From positions 558,001 through 622,000 of the forward strand of contig JAPQWV010000303.1 in NCBI GenBank assembly GCA_027422505.1: 64,000 nt of DNA. Reading direction: 5' to 3'. The notes under the pieces are model-generated. The model made no database searches, had not been told where the DNA came from, and worked only from the letters and a program-made list of their open reading frames with translations. Source of the stretch: Craterostigma plantagineum. Taxonomy: Eukaryota > Streptophyta > Magnoliopsida > Lamiales > Linderniaceae. Positions 35,022 through 45,039 of this stretch are shown in pieces. Every line of letters begins with the position of its first letter. Position 1 is the stretch's first letter. Both the position numbers and the translations under genes were made by a program.

Positions 35022-35888
35022 ATGCTGGGCACAGCAGCAACTTCACCTTCCAGCCTTAAGACGCCATTTCTGCACAGCCCACTCATCAAGCTATCGTCTT
35101 ATTCAGCATTCTCCCCACTATCAAGAAAAACCCAGAAAAGTCAACGTTCCCCACGCTCGTATCCATGCGTTCGAGCCATCGATCTTGACCAAAATACGGT
35201 AAACCCACTCACCCAATTATAAAAGAAAAATGCGATTTCTGCACAGATGTTTGCTATGTTCTTGCCTGAAATGCTGCTTTGTCTTGGTTTTCGCAGGTAG
35301 TGGCAATAACAGTTGGTTTGGCGAGTGTCGCTATTGGGATTGGAATCCCAGTTTTCTACGAGAATCAGATCGACAGTGCTGTATGACTTCTTTCTCAAAA
35401 TCCCGATATAAATAAGCAAAGTCTATTACACTATGTAAATGTAATGACGTGGCGCAATTTTTTTTCTTAATTACAGGCTAAAAGAGATAATACTCAGCCA
35501 TGCTTCCCCTGCAACGGCAGTGGGGCTCGTAAGTCTTGACAAAATCATCGTACATATGATTAGATTTATTGCATAAGATTATTATTTTATTTTTGGGTGC
35601 ACAGAGAGGTGTAGGTTTTGCTTGGGGGCTGGGACGGTGACGGTGGAGCTCGGCGGAGATGAGAAAGAAGTGTCGAAATGCATAAACTGCGACGGCGTTG
35701 GTTCGCTGACGTGCACCACTTGCCAGGGAAGTGGCATTCAACCTCGATACCTAGATCGAAGGTACATTATTCATATATCGAACATCTTTTTTTGAATTTG
35801 TATATATGTATAAGGGATATTTTTGGTCGTCTCTTGTTAATGCTTTTTTTTTTGTGGTGACTTTAGAGAATTTAAGGATGACGATTGA
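35022..35888 (+). CDS. LQY1: LQY1-type thylakoid zinc-finger protein (PSII repair)
   Basis: Five exons: 35022-35198, 35297-35380, 35477-35528, 35605-35761, 35867-35888; 163 residues. Residues 1-~50 are a Ser-rich chloroplast transit peptide. VVAITVGLASVAIGIGIPVF (exon 2) is the single thylakoid membrane helix. Four CxxC-x-G units follow (CFPCNGSG, CRFCLGAG, CINCDGVG, CTTCQGSG), a DnaJ-type zinc finger without a J domain. The end PRYLDRREFKDDD is conserved. LQY1 has disulfide isomerase activity and helps repair photosystem II after light damage. Length and architecture match the Arabidopsis protein. Confidence 0.93.
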
Positions 35889-36739
35889 TGTAATAGAGAG
35901 AGAGACAGAGAGAAGAAGAAGCTCTTCGAGGCCGTTTGATCATGAACTAGGCTTTTTTTTTCCCATTGTTTTCAGTGTAATTTCTTTGATTTGAGGTTTC
36001 CAAAACATTCGGTTACGTGTAATAACGTCGGTTTATTGTATATGTAAAACAATATTTTTCAATCTTTTTTGTTCAGCCGTGATGATTATATGATATTTTT
36101 CTCCGACGTATGTAAATTGCTGTTGTACCAATATTAAGGTACGCCTTAGTACAAACCCGTATAAGCTTTGCCATGTTGGGCCAAGATCGTTATATATTCA
36201 GGCTTTCGCATTTATTTGATACCCAATAGTTTGTTTTTATGTTTCTTTTTTTCATAGTTTGGGTGGTGATAAGTTGGAAGATACCTAAATAGGGTTTACA
36301 CTGATGCTTCTCTTCTATTGTCGGACAATGTTGGTTTCGAGAAGTGTCTCTACATTTTGGTGAGGAGGCGTTTTTTTATGTCCAAATGCCAACCTAATTT
36401 CATTTTTTATTCTAAATTCATGAGAACCTGAGAAACAAAATAGGATTTTTTAGATTGTTCAAAGTCAGAATGTTTGTTATCTATACGATATTTATTTATT
36501 TTTTACAAATAGAAAGGTGGTCAATACCATTTACATTGCTTATGTTTCGTCTATAAGCGGACTTTGCTACAAAAAATGCTGTTAGCAGTGCCCTACCGTT
36601 GTCGAACCTATTTGATACTTGATAATATAAATGCAGCAAAAAATATATACATTTGTATTTGTGTGTATATATATTTAAAAAACAATAACAAAAAAACTGA
36701 AATTTATTAAGGTAGGCAAGGATTGGGTGGAACTGATTG
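35889..36739. other. 3' flank of LQY1
   Basis: AT-rich, no gene recognised. Confidence 0.45.
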
Positions 36740-37374
36740 TACAATGACTTCATGTCTTTACCAGATCAAGTCCGAAGGCAAGCCAGCCTAACATGGTCAG
36801 ACTATTTCCTTCATTTGAATTTGTGGCCGCAGCCTCCAGTCACTGACAGTCGCCGAGCGTGGACGATGGCTGCCGACCGCCGCCTTCATCGCTGCCACAG
36901 CCGTCTCCCGTTGGCAGCTACCCTGCCTCGCAGTTGACGCCGCTTCCATTCACCCTCCCTCGCCGCCGCTGTCGTAACCCACCTTGTGTCTCCCGACCTT
37001 TGGGTCGGGAGCTCTTTCTCCCGGCCTCCGAGCCGGGAGCTCTTTCTCCACTTGTTGGAGCCTCCTTCTCCCTCTGTGGACCCTTTTTCTGATGAAGGTA
37101 AGATTCGTCGTCGATGGCACGAGCAAAATGAAGAGTGTTGTGGATTAGGCTTAACAGCCTTTTTTGTAATATGTTCTTTAGTTGTCGTGTTTTAGATCGT
37201 GAACCTTGTTTTCTGTCGGCTTTTTCCGTTTTCTTGTTTGGGTGTTTTATGCTCCGTGTGAGCCTTGTTTTCTCTACCAGATTGATATTTCTGGAGAGAC
37301 CTCTTGGGCTATTTAGCCCCTGTACTTTTGTTTATGATATTAAAGCAATCGTTTCCGGAAAAAAAAAAAAAAAA
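36740..37374 (+). repeat. Possible retroposed sequence ending in poly(A)
   Basis: A C/T-rich, GC-higher block embedded in AT-rich DNA ends with ...TTATGATATTAAAGCAATCG-TTTCCGG and a 16-A run (37359-37374). This is the look of a plant non-LTR (LINE or SINE) 3' end. No domain can be read in any frame and I found no flanking duplication. The left boundary is a guess from the change in base composition. Confidence 0.35.
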
Positions 37375-38260
37375 TTGTCCCTCCTTATAATATTTAAAAA
37401 TACTGATAACACTAATATTTGTGTCGTCTTCCCTCATATTTTATATTGTATATATTTCCGTTTTATGGCATATTGTATTATTATATTTATTCATCTTCTA
37501 CTACAAATTGACTTACCAATTGATATTTGGGGTGACAAAAGGTGGGACATTTTGTTTCTATTTCCAGTTTGTGTTACAATGCCAACACAAATCTCATTCA
37601 CAGAACATGCGATTGCATTCAAAAGAGGCTCTCCAAGGCCCCCTTACCTCGTGCCCCTTGTCACATTTCCATATAAGTCTTTATTTAATTAATTATAAGT
37701 GAAAATTAATACAATGGAGATAGGACCATGTTAAATGCAATATTGTATAATTAACTTATATTTAGTATGGCGACCGTCCAAAGTTACACCATAATTGTAT
37801 CATATTACGTGGCTAATCGAATCTAGAATATGCTTCAACTTAATTTAATTTCATAGATTTCCTAATCGAGCTAGTAGTGTAGGAGTACGAGGACCACATA
37901 TGGTCTCTTTTTTCTTTTACCTGGATGTGACTATGAAACATTTAGATTATTAAGAAAGTCTATCAGGGTGTTAAGATTATACAAGAAAATATTAAACCAG
38001 TTACTAAAATCTATAGAAAAATATAACAAAATAATAATAGCCAATAAACGTCTCTATCTACTTAAATTCTCTTACCCTCTCATAAAAGTTCAAACTCCAG
38101 CAAGGTTTTATATATAGCACACGCTAACCCTCGAATTATTTCTCACCACAATCAATCATCCTTATTACACACAAATACACATACTCGCTTTGATAATAAT
38201 ATACACACGCAAAAGGCCTCTCTTTTCGTCACATTCGTATACTAGAAATTATTACAATCA
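37375..38260. other. SAUR upstream region
   Basis: AT-rich; holds the SAUR TATA box. No other gene. Confidence 0.45.
38109..38116 (+). promoter_or_regulatory. Probable TATA box of the SAUR gene
   Basis: TATATATA in GGTTTTATATATAGCAC, about 150 bp before the ATG at 38261. Confidence 0.5.
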
Positions 38261-38578
38261 ATGGCTATTGGGAAATCAAGCAAGCCCTCACAGAAGGCCG
38301 TGATTAAGCAGATAATGAAGCGTTGCTCAAGCTTAGGCAAGAAACATGGACACAACGACGATGAAGGGTTACCTATGGATGTCCCAAAAGGACACTTTGC
38401 AGTGTACGTAGGTGAGAATCGAAGTCGATACATAGTCCCAATAACTATCTTGAACTTTCCACAATTTCAATTCCTTCTTCAAAGAGCGGCCGAAGAATAT
38501 GGATTCGATCAAGATATGGGATTGACTCTTCCTTGCGACGAACGCTTTTTCCACTCTCTAACGTCGAGCTTTAGATAA
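38261..38578 (+). CDS. SAUR-family auxin-responsive protein
   Basis: Intronless, 105 residues, as is usual for SAURs. The core VPKGHFAVYVGENRSRYIVP, the helix LNFPQFQFLLQRAAEEYGFD and the MGLTLPCDE end are the SAUR domain (residues ~38-95). The short basic N-terminus contains KQIMKRCSSLGKK. SAURs inhibit PP2C.D phosphatases at the plasma membrane and thereby activate proton pumps and cell growth, a family property. The leader (38117-38260) is AT-rich. No SAUR cluster is present; this is a single copy. Confidence 0.95.
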   Translation: MAIGKSSKPSQKAVIKQIMKRCSSLGKKHGHNDDEGLPMDVPKGHFAVYVGENRSRYIVPITILNFPQFQFLLQRAAEEYGFDQDMGLTLPCDERFFHSLTSSFR

Positions 38579-40159
38579 GAAAACACAGCTCGATAAGAAA
38601 ACATAGAATACGTATAGATGCATATGATGCTAGAATTGTTAGGAGGGTATGATTATCTTTTTCTTTTCTTTTTTTTTTTCTAATTGGTGATTATTGTGTT
38701 GATTTGTACCCTTCATGGTGGGACTTCTTGTTGTAGCTAGTAATGAAACGATCTTAAATATAAGTTAATTTACATATATATGAGAATATATATTTAAAGG
38801 TGATGATCGTTTGGAATCCATGACCTATTGTAAACTCTTGGAAAGATACTGAAGTATTTCAGCAAAAAGTTAATTAAGATGAAAGTCGGACTTTAGGTAT
38901 TAAATGTTTTATTCAAGTTATGTGGGCACATGCCAATATGTCAATTTCCTATAGTGAATTGGATATACGAAGTCGACATCTTTATCGAATATAAGCCCGA
39001 CTACTCAATACTCTATTTTTTTATTAAATCAATTAATTATTCTATTTATCAATCATGAGAAAATACCAATAATCACGCTCTAACATAAATATTATCCAAA
39101 ACTTTCGTATGTTGAAGGTTAAGCTCAACCTCATCCAAACACCATTATATTATCAGCAATCATCATTCGCACTTGAATTATAAGGACTACTTGCTCCCAC
39201 GAATTTCCTTGTCGACAAAGAGTCTACGCACCACTTTCTTCAATTATTACGACAAAAGGGTCTACGAACGATATTTCAATTCGTGATCATTAAAGAGTCA
39301 AAGGATCTTTCAATTTCGAAATAATTGAGAATACGAAAAAATGAAGGCGGCTGTACAGTAAAATTAAGAATCTAGCTAAATAAAATTATAGGTCGGTCCT
39401 TAGACTTATGAATCTTCTTAACCTTATTACATACTATAGTCTGTGATCGAAACTAGATAATAAATTACATTTGCCGTGACGACTGACGTGACGTCATCGT
39501 GGGATGGTCCAAGACAGTGAAATAATGTTCCACCACACATCAAACTGAAGATTGAAAGTTACGTAAAATAGAGAAGACTTCAAGGAACCATATCCTATTT
39601 TTCGTTATTTTTGTCTGCCTTTTTTTTCCCCAAGGATATTCCGAAATTAATTTTAAATTGATAAAACAGTGGGCCTATGAATATCCGTACCGATCGGACA
39701 TCAGTAACTGTTTTATCTAGGAAACGTGTTTTTTAGATTATGTCAAGAATCTATAGAAGTCCAGCTTGCGATATTCATCGGTTATAATACCTCACTTAAC
39801 GTAATTCACGTCGATTCGTACGTATTCCGATATTTCAATTACAAAAATTGTATGACATAAATTCATCAATATAAATGTACAACCTAAATAGTAGATATTT
39901 GCTGGGGCCGGGCAAAGGGCCAGGAGTTCAATCTTAAAGAGAATCTAGATTGGAGATCGACTCATAAAATGAAAAATGAAATCAATGAAAGTATGGTAAT
40001 GTAATTGACTTTCCGTAAGTTAAAGATCACAAAATCTTTTAGCTCGTTATATATTCAAGCAAAGGGGTCCCTAGACAGAATATATAGGAAATACAGAAGT
40101 TACATGTGAAGATTTAATTTCAATCTTCCAACTTTTGGAGCTGTATATGTATATTTATA
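38579..40159. other. Gene-poor AT-rich DNA
   Basis: No coding region recognised. The only notable short motif is TGACGTGACGTCA at 39484-39496, two overlapping bZIP (TGA/CRE-type) sites, too far from any gene to assign. Confidence 0.5.
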
Positions 40160-40523
40160 AATGATATGGTGCTCACCTATGTGAGCACCTTATATGAGCA
40201 CATGCTGATTTGGCACCGATTCGTGCCAAATCAGCGTGTCACTTTAACATCAAATGTGATGTGGCATTAATCAACACGTATTAAGCGTCATAGAGATATG
40301 ATGCTGACATGGCATGTTCATGTCTTACGTGGAATTTATGTGATCTTGATATACTCCACCATGTCAAATAAGCATTATATGTGTCGATCTATTACGCCTA
40401 AGATGTGTTGATTAATGTCACGTCACATTTGATGTTGAAGTGGCACGCTGATTTGGCACGAATCGATGTCAAATCAGCAGTTGCCCATATAAGATGCTCA
40501 CATAAGATGGGCACCATATCATT
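40160..40523. mobile_element. Large imperfect palindrome (foldback element)
   Basis: Starts AATGATATGGTGCTCACC and ends GGGCACCATATCATT. The arms (~150 nt each) remain similar by eye inward through TGCTGATTTGGCACCGATTC, ACATCAAATGTGATGTGGC and ATTAATCAACACGT. No coding capacity. No clear target duplication, so the class is open (Mutator-like or other MITE). Confidence 0.7.
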
Positions 40524-40599
40524 CCTCTATATAATATATATATATATAAGGTGCTCACAGCACCATATCATTCCTCTCTCTATATATAATATTATATAT

Positions 40600-40645
<46 letters not shown>
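40520..40645. repeat. (TA)n tract with a short rearranged copy of the foldback ends
   Basis: TA repeats interrupted at ~40546-40580 by AAGGTGCTCACAGCACCATA followed by TCATTCC. This joins the inner and outer end motifs of the neighbouring palindrome. Confidence 0.65.
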
Positions 40646-40646
<1 letters not shown>

Positions 40647-42358
40647 ATACAAAGTGGAGACTATTAATGCTGGATTGTGGAATGTGGGGCTATGTAAGCC
40701 ATAGAAAAATGCTATAATGATTCATTTATAATAATTTAAAACTGAGTGAAATGCAACTGCAGGACCTATAAAATCAAACAAGGAATTGATTATACAACAA
40801 TTGCAAATTTAGAAAAGCAAATATGAAAAATTGTCAGTGGGCTTCTGATAGAGGCCCATTTTCTATACAACAACTGCAAATTTAGAAAAGCAAATATGAA
40901 AAATAATTAGAAAAGGCCCACGATTCACAGTGAGACAAAATGCATTTTTCTTTTCTATATACAGCAGTAATTTGTCTCCTTACATCCCTACATTGCACTC
41001 TGTTCTTATGTTCCCTTCTTTAGTCACGCCTATTTCTTGTAATCTCACTTTCAACTATCATGCTTTGCTTAGACCCCACTCACTGTGTGTCTCTGTGTGT
41101 TTCTTTATCTTCTTTATCTTATATCCCTTTCCCATTATATGGTCTGCTTTGCTAACTAATTGCGAACCTAATAAGTTGCTATTATGGTGTATATTGACAA
41201 TGATAATCTTAATCATTTGATTGATCCTCAAATGGTCTTAAAATGTTGAACCTCTTGATTCAATTTTTGGTCCCACCTCTCTCGAAATTCTTAGTGTCGC
41301 TCTATTATTTATCACTTCAACCGTGATAATTGAAGTTACATTTGTTAAAATCTTTTAGCAAGTTTACCAATCTAGTATATGAATGATATAAATCTTCATA
41401 TAATTGTTGTTTTGTAAATAGTGGGTTCGTTCATATAAATTTCAAGATATCGTCTTTTCAGGTGATTCTGAAAATTAATGAACCCAATACGTGTTGGAAA
41501 CGAATAGCATTATTGGCATGCCATTGACCGAAATCATTCTAATAATCAATGCTATTCTCCAAATTATTTGATCGGTGGACTTAATCGAAAGCAATGGGAA
41601 AAAAGGAGTAAAAACTTAAATTATGAACCGTAATTGGTCGAGTGCGACAACACATAAAATTCCGATTTAAGAAAATTTTAAAATTATTAGTATCTGTATC
41701 ACTACAATGTTAGCGAAATAATGATGCGTTAATGGTTTTTATTTCTTATAGAAGTTTTCAGAAAAATGCTAACGCCATGGCTAAAAAAATCAAGATTAAT
41801 TTAAACCGACAAAAAAGTTAAAAATAATTAGAAGTAGAATATTTTGATATTTAATATTGGAGGAGATATTTTATGCATTGTTATTAGCGTGGACGATGAT
41901 CTCAATCAACTTTTTGCAAATAGCAAAGCAGTGAAGTGAGAGAGACGAAAAAATATACATATTCAGGCAATAAATTATCGCAAAAATTGCGGCGAATTTT
42001 TTATTTCCAAAGCCTACCTATGAATTCTCATCTCTCGTTATCAGCGTAATCTTAAAGCACGCGATCATCAACTTGCATTATTAGCCGTTGGATCAATCAA
42101 GAAGACGATGCCTTGGGGTCCTTGAATCCTCTGCAGTGAGACGCTTTTCAGAAGTGTTGCAGAAGAGAAACGCTTTTAGGGTTTAGAGTTAAAAAGTTGG
42201 GCAAATTTCTTTTCATGCCCTTGTCATTATTTTATTTCAATTTTCAGGCCCTATCAGGAAAAAATAGTTTTAAGGACGTAATATCTGCAGTATCACTTCA
42301 GTGTTCCACATTACCACATCATTATTCTGAAGTACCTTCATTGTTCTGCAGTACCACT
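40646..42358. other. Gene-poor AT-rich DNA
   Basis: No coding region, RNA gene or element ends recognised. CAACTGCAAATTTAGAAAAG occurs twice (around 40800 and 40870). Confidence 0.45.
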
Positions 42359-42567
42359 CAGTGGCGGAGGCAGAGTTTCAACTTAGTGGGGTCCAGTCTA
42401 ATTGGACCTCATACCCTATATTTATTAATATTTTAACTGGGGGTCCTTATAGTCTATTTTTTTCCAATTTTACTCCTATCTTTAAAAGATTCTCATATAT
42501 TACTAATAAAGAAAATTCCAGGTGGGGTCCAATGACCCCACAGCCTCTCATGTGGCTCCGGCTATTG
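42359..42567. mobile_element. Short hAT-type MITE
   Basis: 209 bp between two copies of GTACCACT (42351-42358 and 42568-42575). Left end CAGTGGCGGAGGCAGAG; right end complement CAATAGCCGGAGCCACATGA. The CAGTGGCGGAG type of end and the 8-bp duplication are typical of plant hAT MITEs. The inside carries GGGGTCC motifs in inverted order (GGGGTCCAGTC, GGGGTCCAATGACCCC). Non-coding. Confidence 0.8.
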
Positions 42568-44527
42568 GTACCACTTTATTGTTCTGAAATACACAAACCG
42601 ATAACTTATACCAGCTCATATATATTTTATAACATTTGTGTGGTCTAGTTTCTTATCTCTAAATTTTATAAAAAAAAATTGGATCATTTAAAGAATTGAT
42701 TTTTCTAATAGGGTCCAAAACCTATTCTGAAACTTTAAAGCGGCCTGAAACGAAATTAACCCTAAAAAGAACTGGGATGGAATTGGAAACTTGGAACCGC
42801 AGGGAATTTATCGGTAAATAAGAATGGTCATATCACATGTCAGATCACTGGGATTTTCTATGAACGAGGAATGCCACATTCCCTACCAATGGATATAAGA
42901 TGGTATTGCTTTTGTATTTATTTATGCTATCTTCCATTATTATTTAGTGCGTAATGACTAAATATTAATTGGCAACTAGAATAACATGATAAGAAAAAAA
43001 ATGAGTATTTAGTTTTTAACTTCAATCGAGTAAACTCCACTTCCCTACGGCTCTTGTGGATAAGCACTATGAATTCTTTTAATTAATAATCATATACAAT
43101 CAATAATGTTACGTAAGGAATAGGTAAATAATTGTCACGCATTATTTAGTTTCCAATTCAAGAAATGCCACACTCTCCTTTTACATCATGTATAAGTTTA
43201 ATGCAATAAGTACATCATTGCATGGTTCTCACAAATAGAATAGTGCTAATGTCATCCCATGTGAACGAGTCGTTTGAGACCTTTTCTAATTTTACACCTT
43301 TCCGTACCTTGTCTCTTTGTCATGTAAATTTCATGTATCTTTGTTATATATGATTTGAATCTCTAATATTATCGTATCCGTTACATGTAATATTGATGTG
43401 CCTATTGTATGAAATTTGTACTCATCAGTTTCAACCTATCATTATTGGCGTCGTACTGGTACGATATGATAATTAAACAATATGTATTGTTGGATATATA
43501 ATTTCAAACGACCCAAGAGTCATGTCAAAAGCTATAAAGTGCCAGAATATTAAATAGATGAGACACTCGTTGAATTAAATCGCTTGCATATTTATATTCC
43601 AATCTTGCTATATTTGATATTCGTAATAGGAGACGAGTTGTTATGTCCTAACATCGGGATTAAAATCTTATAACATTATTTAATGCTTCGTGAACAACAA
43701 ATTGGATCATGTTATATAGAATAAATATTGCAGCTAACAGCATGAACGTAAGATTTTTTGGATCATGGTATTTGGATTATAAATAAAACAAATATATATC
43801 ACTGGAAAAAACTCAATTCTAAGAATAGTTGAAAGTCATAAATAGCATAAAACTTCGCTATCATAAAACTATGTAGGAAAAGTGAGAAATCCCCTCTCAT
43901 CGTACTCGATATTCCAACATTAGAAAACTTACCATTGAATTTTTCTTTGCTAGGTCATTCTAGTACTAAAATCCACATGGTGCTATACCACTAACACTTT
44001 GTAATAATGCAATCATAGTGCCCTGTATTTCCTTTTCTCAAATAAAACGAATTTCAAGATTAAATTGTGGAATGTGTGTAGTTTCTTGAAACTTTCCAAC
44101 ATAGGAAGTTATTTGACACACAAGGCAAAAAGCTTGGAAATGAACTCTTTATAGTTTAATTCGTCTTACTATATTTCGTGTGGAAATTGCATTGCATAGT
44201 TTCAATTAATAACTTTTTCACAAGGCATAAAGCTGCAGTGGAATCAGCTACTTTCAGCAAGTTTAAGAGCATGCAGACTCTTTGCAAGTTTCCTTTTCTC
44301 TTTATCTTCGAAGCCACAATGGAAAATCAAAGGTAAAACTTGAAGCACAAAGGAAAAAGTTGGAACCTTTGTTGCTGGCCTTGTGTGCTGATTGTGAAAG
44401 AGAAAGGTGAGCGCTTTTGTTCTCTCAAAGCGCCATTGAAAGGTCAATATCTTTTGAGAAAAGGAATATAGAAGAGGGGGTAAAAGAAAAGATGGTGTAG
44501 TGTAATACTTGATTATAAGACCTACTC
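42568..44527. other. Distal upstream region of the ARF gene
   Basis: About 2 kb of AT-rich DNA with no recognised gene. Minus-strand open frames at 44244-45083 are low-complexity and lie in the ARF leader; they are not believed. Confidence 0.5.
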
Positions 44528-45011
44528 ATGCTTGCTTCGGTCCGCGTGCTTTGATGCGAGGAAAAAACGAAGGACCCCATCTGAGTTTACATTGAGTGTT
44601 TCTTTCGAATTTAAAACCCTTTTTTTGGTGCGTCGATGAGTTGCTGTTATTAGAGGGAAGCCCCACATAGATTAATCAGTGGTTTTTCTTTTCTCTATGC
44701 AGAAAAGTGTTGGTTCTGTTCTTTTTTGTTCCTCGGTTTTGGATTTTATTGGAGCATGCTCTCTTTGATTGGTTGCTCTCAGTACCACTAGATTCTCTGA
44801 GTAAACTGTCTTTTTTTTTGGCTCTTTTTCCTTTTGTTTGTTTCGATTTTTTCTTCATGACATAGACTTCAGTTTTCTTTAAAGGTTCAACACTGAGCTG
44901 GTCGATGAAGAGTTTGAAGTTTGAACAAGAAGTGGGCTGCTTCAATTTTTCTCTCCCAAAGTGAAAAGACTCACTCTTCCGCTGAGTTTGATGATTCCTC
45001 TCATTGTCTGA
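44528..45011 (+). promoter_or_regulatory. Cluster of upstream ORFs before the ARF start codon
   Basis: Seven short ATG-to-stop frames: 44528-44554, 44554-44595 (sharing the A of TGATG), 44636-44653, 44697-44768, 44857-44865, 44905-44964 and 44991-45011. None overlaps the main ATG at 45040. In Arabidopsis the ARF3 and ARF5 leaders carry several uORFs, and the ribosomal protein RPL24B (STV1) is needed for translation past them, so a similar role is plausible. It depends on the transcript starting upstream of these frames, which I cannot see. Confidence 0.55.
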
Positions 45012-45039
45012 TTGTGGGCTCCGTTGTGTAAACATACAA

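Noticed and set aside
37135..37692. 185-residue Phe/Cys-rich plus-strand frame
   Set aside because: Begins in the retroposon-like block, crosses the poly(A) and continues into AT-rich spacer; composition is that of translated AT-rich DNA.
39484..39496. TGACGTGACGTCA double bZIP site
   Set aside because: Sequence match is real but lies more than 900 bp downstream of the SAUR and over 5 kb from the ARF5-like start, so no target can be assigned.
40160..40523. The foldback as a miRNA gene
   Set aside because: Arms are far too long for a typical plant precursor and no known miRNA was recognised; kept as a foldback element.
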